From assembly GCA_002238485.1 (NCBI GenBank), contig MPMG01000003.1, positions 186,001-250,000 of the forward strand: a stretch of DNA of 64,000 nt, given 5' to 3'. Positions 1 through 8,307 of the stretch are shown piece by piece (positions within the stretch are counted from its first letter, which is position 1; each line of letters begins with the position of its first letter). This DNA comes from Chloroflexi bacterium bin20. Its GTDB lineage: Bacteria > Chloroflexota > Anaerolineae > Aggregatilineales > Phototrophicaceae. Under the pieces are notes generated by a model. The model was not told the origin of the DNA, did no database searches, and saw nothing but the letters and a program-made list of their open reading frames with translations. A program made the position numbers and the translations under genes.

Positions 1-13
1 TAGCGCCAAGCTA

Positions 14-22
14 TGCTATATT
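14..22 (+). promoter_or_regulatory. extended -10 promoter of the Flp pilin gene
   Basis: TGC followed by TATATT gives an extended -10 element. The expected start of transcription is near position 29, leaving a leader of about 50 bases with a proper ribosome binding site before the pilin. The -35 region lies outside the window. Confidence 0.4.
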
Positions 23-80
23 GTGGACGATCATCATTCGGTTTTTGTTCTCAACGCAAACTCGCCGCAGGAGTGGTTTC

Positions 81-302
81 ATGGCAAAGCAATCACGAGG
101 TACAGAAGGACAAGGCCTGGTCGAATACGCATTGATTCTGGTCCTGGTTGCCGTAGTCGTCATCGTCATTCTGCTGCTTCTCGGTCCATCCATTTCCAAT
201 ATCTTCACCGAATTTGTCGACTCAATAAATGGTACCGCTACCGTCACTCCCGCCGTCACCGCCACCGCCGCTCCTACTGCCACCGCCACACCGGGCGCGT
301 AG
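81..302 (+). CDS. Flp/Fap-type (type IVb) pilin-like small membrane protein
   Basis: A 73-residue protein. After a short polar N-terminus it has GQGLVEYALIL, the typical Flp pilin cleavage-and-helix motif: prepilin peptidase cuts after Gly, and Glu lies at +5 of the mature protein. A long hydrophobic helix follows. The C-terminus is a Thr/Ala/Pro-rich tail (TATVTPAVTA and similar). I chose ATG 81 because AGGAG lies seven bases upstream at 69-73; in-frame starts further upstream would add a non-pilin extension. The family builds Tad pili for adhesion, but no Tad assembly genes are visible here, so it may be a solitary or distant pilin. The family call rests on the motif alone. Confidence 0.8.
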   Translation: MAKQSRGTEGQGLVEYALILVLVAVVVIVILLLLGPSISNIFTEFVDSINGTATVTPAVTATAAPTATATPGA

Positions 303-340
303 TTGTGCGGCCAGCATCCCCCACGCGATAAGGCGCCTCG

Positions 341-1378
341 ATGATCCTGGAAAGCCTCTCAAACGCCATTGGTGTCAGTGGCGAAGAAGACGAAGTCCGC
401 CAACTGCTGATTGATGCTGTCCGCGACCATGCCGATGACATGCTGGTCGATGCGCTGGGCAACCTGATCGTCTTTCAGCGCGGCACAAGCCATCCCGATC
501 ACACGGTCATGATCGCCGCGCATATGGACGAAGTCGGCTTGATGGTCACGGCTGTCGATAGCAAAGGTTTGCTGCAATTCACCAATGTCGGCGGCATTGA
601 TGCGCGCATCTTGCCCGGCTTACGCGTCAAAGTGGGCGCAGACCGCAAGCATGGCGTCGTCTTGTGGAAGCCAATCCACATGTGGCGCGACATGAAAACT
701 GTCGAGATGGATAGCCTGCGCATTGATGTCGGCGCAACAGACAGCAAAGCCGCCAATCCTGGCGAGCGCATCGCTTTTGACGCCGAGTTCAAAAAGCTGA
801 GTGAAACGATCGTGCGCGGCAAAGCGCTGGACGATCGTGTCGGCTGTTCGCTGCTGGTGGATATCCTGACGGGCGGGCCCTATCCTGTAACCGTGGCGGC
901 TGCCTTCACCGTGCAAGAGGAGATCGGCCTGCGCGGCGCGACTGTGGCAGCGCGGCGCATCAATCCCGACGCGGCTATCGTGCTGGAAGGCACCCCCGCA
1001 TTTGATGTGCCCGACCCCACGCGCGAAGCCGACGCAGGCGACCTGCCAAGGAATCCAGCCACGCGAATGGGCGCTGGCGTCGTGCTGACCCTGGCCGACG
1101 CCAGCATGATCTCCGACCCGCGTGCCATCCGTTTTTTGCAAGAGACGGCCGATGCGCAGGACATCCCTTATCAGCTGAAGACAGTCGGTGGCGGCGGCAC
1201 AGACGGTGGCGCAATTCACACAGCACAGACCGGCGTGCCCACCATGACCCTTTCTGTGCCCTGTCGCTATATCCACTCGCCCAGCGCCCTGCTGGACTTG
1301 AAGGACTATGACTGTGTGCTGCGGCTCTCGCAAGCCCTGCTGCGGCGCATCGACGCCTCCACATTTCGGCGCGACTAA
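341..1378 (+). CDS. M42 family metallopeptidase (glutamyl aminopeptidase / FrvX-like)
   Basis: 345 residues, normal length for the M42 family of cytoplasmic dinuclear-metal aminopeptidases that trim peptides. The metal and catalytic motifs are all present: AHMDEVG (His61, Asp63), KALDDRVGC (Asp164/165), QEEIG (catalytic Glu193/194), VLEGTP (Glu216) and RYIHSP (His312). The Gly-rich GGGGTDGGAIH segment before the last metal ligand is also conserved. The start is 38 bases after the pilin stop. The 3' end overlaps the convergent LysM gene by four bases (shared CTAA). Exact substrate preference cannot be read from the sequence. Confidence 0.93.
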   Translation: MILESLSNAIGVSGEEDEVRQLLIDAVRDHADDMLVDALGNLIVFQRGTSHPDHTVMIAAHMDEVGLMVTAVDSKGLLQFTNVGGIDARILPGLRVKVGADRKHGVVLWKPIHMWRDMKTVEMDSLRIDVGATDSKAANPGERIAFDAEFKKLSETIVRGKALDDRVGCSLLVDILTGGPYPVTVAAAFTVQEEIGLRGATVAARRINPDAAIVLEGTPAFDVPDPTREADAGDLPRNPATRMGAGVVLTLADASMISDPRAIRFLQETADAQDIPYQLKTVGGGGTDGGAIHTAQTGVPTMTLSVPCRYIHSPSALLDLKDYDCVLRLSQALLRRIDASTFRRD

Positions 1379-2109
1379 CCGGGCAGCAGAAGCTCTTGAC
1401 CGACGCTCAGTTGGTCGGGGTTGGTCAGGTCATTGAGCTCGATGATCGCATTGACATCGACGCGGTATCGCAGCGAGATGCTTTCCAGCGTTTCGCCAGC
1501 CGAAACCACATGAAATGGCGGTCCCGAGTCGGACACGAGCGGGGCCGGGATCGAAGTCACGGTCGGTGGCATGGTCGGCTCTGGCGAGGGCTCGGGGGTC
1601 GGCGTCAAGAATACGCAGCCCGGTATCTGCAGCAGCTGTCCCAACGAAAGCACATCTACATCGTCCAGGTCATTCAACGCTGCCACTTCGTCCATGGTTG
1701 TTTCCCAGTTGAGCGACAAGCGGAAGATGCTGTCGCCGCCTTGCACTGTATGGACGCAAGGGCTGTCGGGATCGAGCTCGACTGGCAAGACCTGCGTAGG
1801 GATGCTTGTGGCAAGCGGCGTAGAACCGATTGGCGGCGCCGTTACAGCGATGACTGCCGCGCTCGTAGCCGGTATGACAGTCGGTTGCTCGACTTGGCCC
1901 GGCACCGTCTCGGGCGTGATATATGGTTGGCGCGTCTCTATGCCCGTTTCATCCTCGCTGACCACGATTATGTCTTGCAGGCTGGTCGGAGTCGCGTCGC
2001 TGACCACCACAGCGCTGTCGACCTGCTGGAATGTCTCTTCGGTCTGTCGATAACAACCGGCCAGCAGCAGCACACAAAGCAGCAAGGGGACGAGCAATCT
2101 CGGCTTCAT
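1375..2109 (-). CDS. LysM-domain lipoprotein
   Basis: 244 residues. The N-terminus MKPRLLVPLLLCVLLLAGC is a classical lipoprotein signal peptide with lipobox LLAGC and lipidated Cys19. A low-complexity Thr/Pro/Ala stretch (about 20-115) links it to two LysM domains, about 119-165 (HTVQGGDSIF...) and 199-243 (HVVSAGETLE...), separated by a Pro-rich linker. LysM binds peptidoglycan or related glycans, so this is probably a lipid-anchored envelope protein. The start at 2109 is preferred over an in-frame ATG at 2130, because the former begins the signal peptide directly and has GAGAGG upstream. The function beyond glycan binding is unknown. Confidence 0.85.
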   Translation of the reverse strand: MKPRLLVPLLLCVLLLAGCYRQTEETFQQVDSAVVVSDATPTSLQDIIVVSEDETGIETRQPYITPETVPGQVEQPTVIPATSAAVIAVTAPPIGSTPLATSIPTQVLPVELDPDSPCVHTVQGGDSIFRLSLNWETTMDEVAALNDLDDVDVLSLGQLLQIPGCVFLTPTPEPSPEPTMPPTVTSIPAPLVSDSGPPFHVVSAGETLESISLRYRVDVNAIIELNDLTNPDQLSVGQELLLPG

Positions 2110-2275
2110 GCGGACAGAAACCTCTCGCATACAATTTCGCTGACGGCATTATAGGGCAGGCGCAATAAACGCGATAGCCAGCCAGGCGTGTATTTGCCGC
2201 CACCCGCTTTATGCCAGGATTCTGCCCGCGCCGCGGAAATCGAAAGTCATGGCTGCGCCGTCATCGCATCCAATC

Positions 2276-2290
2276 ACTTCGTATCCAGCA
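2276..2290 (+). repeat. copy A of a short dispersed intergenic repeat
   Basis: ACTTCGTATCCAGCA here is identical to 8308-8322. It lies in the 224-base space between the LysM gene start (2109) and the membrane protein stop (2334). The rest of that space holds an inverted repeat, CTTCTC-CTC-GAGAAG near 2310-2325, that could terminate the membrane protein gene; no gene or RNA was recognised there. Confidence 0.5.
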
Positions 2291-2333
2291 ATTCACCACG
2301 CCTGTCTCGCTTCTCCTCGAGAAGGGGCGAGGC

Positions 2334-4019
2334 TCAGCCTTGATTCGGCAGCAGCGACCAATTCGTCTCCAGCACAGCAGCGGATTCCTTGATGACGTTG
2401 GCCTTGCGCAGCGCCGCTTCTGGAATCCGTTCCAGCACTTGCGCGCTGTCGCTGTCGCTGTCATAAGCCACGATGATCACGCGCTCGTAGGCGATTACTT
2501 CATGCGGGCTGAGCGGCGATATGATGCCGGCTTCGGTCATTTTCAGGCTTCCCATCGTTGGGTACTTCTCGGCGTGATCGTGCAGCAGCGCATCGGCACG
2601 AAAGTCGCGGATGCCATAGCGCAGCGCAAACAGGTAGGGGAAGCGCACATCGCCCGGGTGCAGCGCCAGCTCGCTCTGTGGATCCGCATCGCTAACAAGA
2701 AGCAGATAGGGTCGAGCCTCCGGCGCGAATTCTGGGATCGCTTCGACGATGGCGTCGATCACGCGGCTGCTGGCTTCGTCCTCTGCCCGCAGAATCGCCT
2801 GCTGCTCGTATACGAAAGAGATGCCCGGCGCCAAGGTAAGCGCCAGGTAAGCCAATATCAGCGCGCCACCGACCCGCCGATGCCGCCCATGCAGCCAAGC
2901 CAGCAAGCACAAAATCAGCATGGCGCTTCCCACTGACGAGGCATAGAGCAGTCGCTCGTGACCGCGGTAGACCCAGTGGGTCGGCGCAGTGCCGGCGATA
3001 TTCAAGATTGTCAGCAGCAACCCAAAAACCGCCAACCAGGCCGGCGTCCAAGCTATCGCCTGGGCGTTGGATCGCGGCGCAAACCACAAACAGCTGCCAA
3101 ATATCCCCGCCAGCCCCAGCGCCAGCAGACTCAGCAGCCAGAACCGGCTCAGCGCGGCAGCAGCGCCCAGCCGACCAACATAGTCCAGCGGACTGAACAG
3201 CAATACCAGCGCGTCAGCGAATTGACGAGAGATATGCTCGGGGCTGAGCACGAGATTAGAGTTGCCGCCCGGAAAGAGAATCAGCAGCAGATAAATGTAC
3301 AGTCCAGCGAAAGCCACAGGCAGCGCTGCATCGAGCGCAATCTGCCACAGATAACTCCGCGAAGCGCTACTTGTGCCCAGTCGGCGGTCTTCGATACAGG
3401 CGATCAGCGGCTGCAGCAGAAAGAAGAAAATCGATTGTTCATAGATCATCAGCGCCGCGCCGAAGCAGGCGATATTCAGGCTGTACCAAGCCAACTGCTG
3501 CCGTCTGCCACGCACAAAACGCAGATAAGACCACAGCGCCAGCAGCGCCAACAGCAACGCCGCCTTGCGATGTGTGCCGGTGGCGAAACCCAGCGTGGAA
3601 GGTGTTTGCAGCGGATCGAAGACGAAGAGCAAGCTGATGCCCAGCGCCAGCCAGCGTCGCTCACCTCCCTGCAAGGCATCCACCAGCAGAAAGACAGCCA
3701 AGCCAACAGCGAAATGCGCCGCCAGCGCCAGCGCATACCATAGATCATAGCGGTCGGGCGCCAGCGCATGCAGTGGCGCAGAAAAGAGCGCGCCCAGCAA
3801 ATGCCGCTGCCAGTGCTCAGTAACCAGCCAGTTCATCCCGCCGATGAGGCCATCAAAATGATAATGGTAGTGGTAGTCGAGCACATCGCCATGGAAGCCC
3901 AGCGAGAAGCCCCGCAGCGCCATGGCAGCAAAAGCAGCGACATACACAAGGCTCAGGGCGATCCAGGGATTCCAGCCCGACTCCAGCGCCCTCGCGAATC
4001 GACTGGCAGCAGCCTGCAT
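2334..4019 (-). CDS. polytopic membrane protein of unknown function
   Basis: 561 residues with roughly ten hydrophobic segments, starting after a short N-terminal helix. The first loop contains GDVLDYHYHYHFDGL, a His/Tyr/Asp-rich exposed segment after TM1, which is the position of the acidic catalytic loop in GT-C type membrane glycosyltransferases. The layout, with a C-terminal soluble part of about 130 residues, also resembles those enzymes. I see no decisive DD or DE motif, so the GT-C relationship is only a suggestion. The start at 4019 lies 27 bases after the trpB2 stop on the same strand, so the two may be co-transcribed. Confidence 0.7.
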   Translation of the reverse strand: MQAAASRFARALESGWNPWIALSLVYVAAFAAMALRGFSLGFHGDVLDYHYHYHFDGLIGGMNWLVTEHWQRHLLGALFSAPLHALAPDRYDLWYALALAAHFAVGLAVFLLVDALQGGERRWLALGISLLFVFDPLQTPSTLGFATGTHRKAALLLALLALWSYLRFVRGRRQQLAWYSLNIACFGAALMIYEQSIFFFLLQPLIACIEDRRLGTSSASRSYLWQIALDAALPVAFAGLYIYLLLILFPGGNSNLVLSPEHISRQFADALVLLFSPLDYVGRLGAAAALSRFWLLSLLALGLAGIFGSCLWFAPRSNAQAIAWTPAWLAVFGLLLTILNIAGTAPTHWVYRGHERLLYASSVGSAMLILCLLAWLHGRHRRVGGALILAYLALTLAPGISFVYEQQAILRAEDEASSRVIDAIVEAIPEFAPEARPYLLLVSDADPQSELALHPGDVRFPYLFALRYGIRDFRADALLHDHAEKYPTMGSLKMTEAGIISPLSPHEVIAYERVIIVAYDSDSDSAQVLERIPEAALRKANVIKESAAVLETNWSLLPNQG

Positions 4020-4046
4020 CAGCGCCGTCCGCAGCCGAACATGTCG

Positions 4047-5411
4047 CTAGCCAACTTGCGGCAGCTCGGCCATGGCGCGGTCGATGGCTTCCTGCGGGTA
4101 TTCATAATTGCTCAGCTGCCCGCCCAGGTAGGCATCGTAGGCGCTCATATCGAAATGCCCGTGCCCGCACAAATTGAACAGGATGATTCGTTCTTCGCCA
4201 GCTTCTTTGGCATCCAGCGCCTCGCGGATCGCCCCGGCGATGCCGTGCGCAGCTTCTGGCGCGGCGATGATGCCCTCGGCTTTGGCAAAGGTGATGGCAG
4301 CGCCAAATGTTTCCATCTGCGGGATGGCGCGCATGTCGATGAGGTCTTGATCCCACAACTCGCAGATGATGGACGCCATGCCGTGATAGCGCAAGCCACC
4401 GGCGTGCAGCGGCGGCGGCACAAAGCTGTGTCCCAACGTATACATTTTGACCAGGGGCGTCATGCCGACCGTGTCGCCGAAGTCGTAGGCATATTGGCCG
4501 CGCGTCAGACTGGGACAGGCGGCTGGCTCGATGCCCAGCAAGCGGGTCGTCTTGCCCGCCGTGAGATTTTGATGCAAGAAGGGCAAGGCGATGCCAGCGA
4601 AATTGCTGCCGCCACCCGTGGGGCCCACCACCACATCCGGATAAGCGCCCGCCAGTTCCATCTGCTGCAAAGCTTCTTGCCCGATGATCGTCTGGTGCAT
4701 CAGCACATGATTGAGCACACTGCCCAAGGCATATTTGTATTTGCCCTCGCTGGTGGCTGCCGCTTCCACCGCCTCGCTGATGGCGATTCCCAGCGAACCG
4801 GTGCTGTCGGCATCTTGCTCGAGGATCGTGCGTCCGGCATGGGTGGCATCGCTGGGGCTGGCAGTAACGCTCGCGCCGAAGCTCTGCATGATTGCCCGTC
4901 TATAGGGCTTCTGCTCATAGCTGATGCGCACCATATAGACGATGCACTCCATGTCGAAGAAGCTGCAAGCCTGCGCCAAAGCCGTGCCCCATTGCCCGGC
5001 GCCCGTCTCGGTGGTCAGCCCGTTAATGCCTTCCTGCTTGTTGTACCAGGCTTGTGCCGTGGCGGTGTTGAGTTTGTGGCTGCCCGATGGCGATACGCCT
5101 TCGTACTTGTAATAGATATGCGCCGGCGTATCCAGCGCTTTTTCCAGCCGACGAGCGCGCAGCAATGGCGTCGGGCGCCACAGCTTGTAAATCTCGCGCA
5201 CTTCGTCGGGGATTTCGATGTAGCGATCCTGGCTGACTTCTTGCAAGATCAGCCCCATGGGGAAGAGCGGCGCCAGGTCGTCTGGTCCGACTGGCTGATG
5301 CGTGCCCGGATGCAGCACGGGCGGCAGCGGACGCGGCAAGTCGGCCTGGATATTGTACCAGTGCGTGGGGATGGCGCTCTGGGGCAGGTCAAATCGGATC
5401 GTGTCGGTCAT
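4047..5411 (-). CDS. trpB2: TrpB2-type tryptophan synthase beta chain (PLP-dependent)
   Basis: 454 residues, the length of the TrpB2 subfamily (ordinary TrpB is about 400). The PLP-binding lysine is Lys113 in GSHKLNTA, and the glycine-rich phosphate-binding loop is GPTGGGSN (263-270). Extra N-terminal residues and the motif RPTPLLRARRLE are also typical. TrpB2 condenses indole with serine to give tryptophan. It often acts without TrpA and is frequently encoded away from the trp operon, as here. A strong Shine-Dalgarno sequence (GAGGTGA) precedes the ATG, and a sigma-70-like promoter lies just upstream at 5444-5472. Confidence 0.93.
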   Translation of the reverse strand: MTDTIRFDLPQSAIPTHWYNIQADLPRPLPPVLHPGTHQPVGPDDLAPLFPMGLILQEVSQDRYIEIPDEVREIYKLWRPTPLLRARRLEKALDTPAHIYYKYEGVSPSGSHKLNTATAQAWYNKQEGINGLTTETGAGQWGTALAQACSFFDMECIVYMVRISYEQKPYRRAIMQSFGASVTASPSDATHAGRTILEQDADSTGSLGIAISEAVEAAATSEGKYKYALGSVLNHVLMHQTIIGQEALQQMELAGAYPDVVVGPTGGGSNFAGIALPFLHQNLTAGKTTRLLGIEPAACPSLTRGQYAYDFGDTVGMTPLVKMYTLGHSFVPPPLHAGGLRYHGMASIICELWDQDLIDMRAIPQMETFGAAITFAKAEGIIAAPEAAHGIAGAIREALDAKEAGEERIILFNLCGHGHFDMSAYDAYLGGQLSNYEYPQEAIDRAMAELPQVG

Positions 5412-5443
5412 GGCTCACCTCGTCGCTGGGTCTGTCTGGACGC

Positions 5444-5472
5444 ATTATGACGACAGCGCGGCTATTTCGCAA
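5444..5472 (-). promoter_or_regulatory. sigma-70-type promoter of trpB2
   Basis: On the minus strand TTGCGA (5467-5472), a 17-base spacer, then CATAAT (5444-5449). It lies about 33 bases before the trpB2 ATG and leaves room for the GAGGTGA ribosome binding site. It stands back to back with the SRP RNA promoter. Confidence 0.5.
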
Positions 5473-5492
5473 CTGGCTGGGAGCCCACAGGC

Positions 5493-5521
5493 TTGACGCT
5501 GGTGATTGCGCCGACTACACT
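5493..5521 (+). promoter_or_regulatory. promoter of the SRP RNA gene
   Basis: TTGACG (5493-5498), a 17-base spacer, then TACACT (5516-5521). Transcription would start about seven to ten bases later, which coincides with the predicted 5' end of the SRP RNA. Confidence 0.6.
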
Positions 5522-5530
5522 GTCGCCCAG

Positions 5531-5632
5531 ATGAGCCGGGTCCCTTGCGGCAGTAGATTCCGAACCGTGTCAGGGCTTAACGGCAGCAGCACTAAGGAAA
5601 ACCTCTGGGTGTCTTGTGGTTTCCTGGCTCAT
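5531..5632 (+). ncRNA. ffs: bacterial small signal recognition particle RNA (4.5S RNA)
   Basis: About 102 bases with paired ends: ATGAGCC at 5531-5537 matches GGCTCAT at 5626-5632, and the stem continues inward. The core is the conserved domain IV: CCGAACCGTGTCAGG, an apical part, then CAGCAGCACTAAGG, the hallmark of bacterial SRP RNA, where Ffh binds the symmetric loop. The apical part GCUUAACGGC has the same length as the usual UCCGGAAGGA but ends in a UAAC tetraloop instead of GGAA. UAAC fits the URRC/UMAC class, which folds like GNRA. No protein gene fits this 257-base space, and a well-placed promoter precedes it. Ends are accurate to a few bases. Confidence 0.85.
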
Positions 5633-5668
5633 CGTCCTCGCAGCTTCTGGATGTCACGATCGGCTGCC

Positions 5669-6319
5669 TCAGCGCAGAGTCGCCACAGTGATGACATCAT
5701 CAAACTGACGACAATAGATTATGGCGGATTTGTAGATCGTCAGGTCGTGCTCGGCCGGCAGCATGTAGCTTTGATCGCCGATATTGCCTTTGAGCCGGCC
5801 CAGATCGAGGAAGTCCGCGCCGATCTGCGCCTGCTCAAGTGGCTGTGGGTCGCGCGAAAGGTAGACGCGCATATCGCCGCCGCGCGCCGACTCAAAGTTC
5901 ATCAGTTGCAGGGTGCGCTGACCGTCCGCCCATTCATAGATGGTGGCATTGCCTGCTCCCCAGTGCAGCGCGTTCAACTGGATGAAATCGCCGCTGACCA
6001 GTGCCCTCGCATTGTTCTGCGCATCGCTGCCGGTGGCATCTCGGGGCGCGAGTTCCGGCTCGCTGATGGCAACCCGCACCATAGCCAGCGCTTTGCCTGA
6101 GTCCATCGCATGTTCAGCCAACAGCTCTTCGCGTTGCTCGCGGGGCAGCGCCAGGTATTTGTCTTGCAAGTCCATCTCCAAGCCCGGGAAGCCGGCCCGC
6201 AGCGACGGAGGCTGCAAGCTGTGTCGCCAGGATGGAAAGCTCCAGACAGCCACCGCGACCAAAGCCACCAGCGTCAGCAAAATCAGGCGCAGTCGCAAAT
6301 CCATTGGGGCAGTATCCAT
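5669..6319 (-). CDS. DM13-domain protein with N-terminal membrane anchor
   Basis: 216 residues. An N-terminal hydrophobic segment (about residues 8-27) acts as signal or anchor. The C-terminal half (about 105-216) has the DM13 pattern: a GDFIQLNALHWGAGNATIY strand region, LMNFESARGGDMRVYL, then an LGRLKGNIGDQSYMLP segment and a final I-CRQFDDVI strand with the conserved Cys. DM13 domains are beta-sandwiches proposed to be involved in electron transfer or redox outside the cell. An alternative ATG at 6304 gives a slightly shorter signal peptide; neither start has a clear ribosome binding site. It is transcribed alone. Confidence 0.75.
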   Translation of the reverse strand: MDTAPMDLRLRLILLTLVALVAVAVWSFPSWRHSLQPPSLRAGFPGLEMDLQDKYLALPREQREELLAEHAMDSGKALAMVRVAISEPELAPRDATGSDAQNNARALVSGDFIQLNALHWGAGNATIYEWADGQRTLQLMNFESARGGDMRVYLSRDPQPLEQAQIGADFLDLGRLKGNIGDQSYMLPAEHDLTIYKSAIIYCRQFDDVITVATLR

Positions 6320-6450
6320 CCAGGTGTCGGGTTGGGTAAGATTGTGGCAGAGTCGCGTTCAAGAGGCAAGCCGACGGCAGAGGGTGGAGGTGAATTCCGT
6401 GCATTTGGCGCCATCCTTACCGCCCTCTCGACAAAATTCGCGCGGATTTT

Positions 6451-6485
6451 GCCTCCCCCCGAGTTTTCGTGGGGACTGAGGGGGT
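6451..6485 (+). repeat. dispersed palindromic C/G-tract repeat, copy R1
   Basis: GCCTCCCCCC, GAGTTTTCG, GGGGACTGAGGGGG: a short inverted repeat with a T-rich loop followed by ACTGAGGGGG. Related copies are at 21999, 33506 (inverted), 36714, 46574 and 58019. It ends 13 bases before the next start codon. Confidence 0.75.
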
Positions 6486-6498
6486 CATTGAAAACGTC

Positions 6499-6888
6499 AT
6501 GCCATTTCGTTTTGAATGGAAAGATGAATCCAAGCGCGCCATCTGTTACATAGCTGAAGGGACCTGGAACTGGCGCGATTATCACCAGGTAGTTCGGGCA
6601 GCCGCATTCACATTGTTGGATGCCCAGCCCGGCGTGCATAGCGTCATTGATCTGCGCAGCTCGACACGGACCGGATTGCCGGCTGGCGCGGTGGCGCATG
6701 TACGTAGCTTCGGGCGCATCACGCAGGTGAATCTCAGTGGGCGCGCGGCGGTCATTGGTGTGGATAGCGCGCACTGGGCAGAACTAGGCTTGAGCGCCGA
6801 TGGCAGCCTGATCACGGCCGACGGCATGGTGCGATTCGTGGAGAGCGAGGCAGAGCTTGAGCGTCTGCTAAACCGGTGGGCTGGCTAG
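6499..6888 (+). CDS. SpoIIAA/STAS-like small protein
   Basis: 129 residues from the ATG at 6499. The N-terminus MPFRFEWKDES is followed by alternating strands and helices (AEGTWNWRDYHQVVRAA, HSVIDLRSSTRTGLP, GRAAVIGVDS) and ends with RFVESEAELERLLNRW. This layout resembles SpoIIAA-like/STAS single-domain proteins in which the chain ends with a helix carrying residues such as DEAxAWL. The family call is from overall pattern only. I reject the in-frame ATG at 6469 because it lies inside repeat R1. The stop overlaps the convergent MFS gene by four bases (CTAG). Confidence 0.6.
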   Translation: MPFRFEWKDESKRAICYIAEGTWNWRDYHQVVRAAAFTLLDAQPGVHSVIDLRSSTRTGLPAGAVAHVRSFGRITQVNLSGRAAVIGVDSAHWAELGLSADGSLITADGMVRFVESEAELERLLNRWAG

Positions 6889-8084
6889 AGATCTTCGTGT
6901 CGCGTTCGTGCTGCGGGCAGCGCAACGATCAGTGGCAGCGACAGCAGGGATATGAGCGCAGCCAGGATGAACGCCGTCTGCAAACCAAAAGCATCGCCCA
7001 ATACGCCGGCGATCATCACATTCACCGCGCGGACTCCGAAGGCGTAGAACATGAAGAGGCCGTTGGCGGTGGCGCGGCTGTCTGGCAGTTGATCCTGCAC
7101 CAGCGCCAGGAAGACCGGTGAAACGGAAAGCGCCGTCAAGCCCAGCCCGATCAACAGCGGCGCCATCAGCGTGCCTTCCACATGCACGAAGAGCAGCATC
7201 AGCAGCGCCGAAACCAGCGTAGCGCCGGCCACCATCCTGCGCCGTCCAACGCGATCGCTCAATGTCCCACCAGCCAGCGCCCCGCCCACACCCGAAAATT
7301 CGTATAGCGCGAGCGCGCTCGTTGCCAACGTCAAGTCATACCCGCGCACATCCACCAGGTAGACGACCATGAATATGCCCAGGCAGCTGACTGCCATGTT
7401 GCGCAGCAGCATCACCCCCAGCAGCGGTGCGAAGACCCGCGCAAAACGCCGCAGCATCGGTTTGCCAGCGCTCTTGCGTCTCTCTCGCTTGGCGGATACA
7501 TCGCGCAGACGCCACCACAGCACGGCGCTCGCCAGCCAGCCGAAGAACATCAGCCGCCACAAGCCTTCCATGCCCCATTGCGCCACGCCAAAACCCACCA
7601 GCAGCGGTCCGACTGTGCGTGCCAGTTCGCCACCCGCCATGAAGAAGCTCATGCCGCGCCCGACCTTTTCGCCAGAGACATGCGCGATCATGGCCGGCGC
7701 AGGCGCGTGAAATGCCATGATGCTGACGCCAACGCCAAAAAGCAGCAGCGCCGCCGTGCCATACGTGGGCATGAAACCGATCAGCGAAGCCATTGTGGCG
7801 GTGGCAGCTGGCGCAAAGATGACCAGGTAGCGCAGGCTGAAGCGGTCGGCCAACCAGCCAATCACAGGTCCCAGCAGCGAAGGCATCTGCATGAACACGG
7901 GCAGCGATCCAGCCATCGCTAGCGACAGACCCAACTTGTCGATCAGCAGGGGCAACAGCGGCGCGATAAATGCCGAAAAGACATCGTGCACGAAGTGGCC
8001 GCTGCATATCAGGACGATTCGGCTCGTCTGGAATGGGTTGCGCTTTTGGGATTTGCCGGGCAGGGCTGCCGCGTTTGTCGTCAT
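6885..8084 (-). CDS. MFS transporter, fosmidomycin-resistance (Fsr)-like
   Basis: 399 residues with about 12 hydrophobic segments. Two halves are separated by a basic loop (SAKRERRKSAGKPMLRR). The first segment begins ICSGHFVHDVFSAFIAPLLP, close to the H-x-x-D start of Fsr-type exporters. The loop GWLADRFSLR between TM2 and TM3 and the equivalent GTLSDRVGRRR in the second half are the MFS signature. Substrate cannot be inferred. The ATG at 8084 is chosen because the frame upstream lacks hydrophobic character and contains a 16-base palindrome that is likely regulatory. Confidence 0.85.
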   Translation of the reverse strand: MTTNAAALPGKSQKRNPFQTSRIVLICSGHFVHDVFSAFIAPLLPLLIDKLGLSLAMAGSLPVFMQMPSLLGPVIGWLADRFSLRYLVIFAPAATATMASLIGFMPTYGTAALLLFGVGVSIMAFHAPAPAMIAHVSGEKVGRGMSFFMAGGELARTVGPLLVGFGVAQWGMEGLWRLMFFGWLASAVLWWRLRDVSAKRERRKSAGKPMLRRFARVFAPLLGVMLLRNMAVSCLGIFMVVYLVDVRGYDLTLATSALALYEFSGVGGALAGGTLSDRVGRRRMVAGATLVSALLMLLFVHVEGTLMAPLLIGLGLTALSVSPVFLALVQDQLPDSRATANGLFMFYAFGVRAVNVMIAGVLGDAFGLQTAFILAALISLLSLPLIVALPAARTRHEDL

Positions 8085-8146
8085 GTACGAATCATTTCGC
8101 TGCTTGTCTGTCCTGGCTTGCGACTTGGGGCTGCTGCTGTTTTGGT

Positions 8147-8162
8147 ATAAAAGCGCTTTTAT
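8147..8162. promoter_or_regulatory. 16-base perfect palindrome, candidate operator for the MFS gene
   Basis: ATAAAAGCGCTTTTAT is a perfect palindrome about 62 bases upstream of the MFS start codon. Its position and symmetry fit a dimeric repressor site. No regulator gene is adjacent. Confidence 0.45.
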
Positions 8163-8271
8163 GAGAATAGTCAATTGCAACCAAACGAGCCTAACGCAAT
8201 TATCGTTGCGCGGCAAGCCAGCCAGCCATTGGGCGTGGCGAATGCTGTGCTTGCGCAACATCGCTTAGCAA

Positions 8272-8303
8272 TGTAGGGTGTGACTCACAGAGTCGTCCCT
8301 ACA
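8272..8303. repeat. TGTAGGG...CCCTACA hairpin repeat
   Basis: Ends TGTAGGG (8272-8278) and CCCTACA (8297-8303) are inverted copies, and GACTC/GAGTC inside extends the pairing. Similar TGTAGGGGCGAG-type hairpins occur at 36644-36672 and 57957-57987. It may be a relic mobile hairpin or may serve as a terminator. Confidence 0.55.
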
Positions 8304-8307
8304 AATG

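Noticed and set aside
3768-5450. Long plus-strand frame opposite trpB2
   Set aside because: The minus strand encodes intact TrpB2 with the PLP lysine motif and a ribosome binding site; the plus frame has neither.
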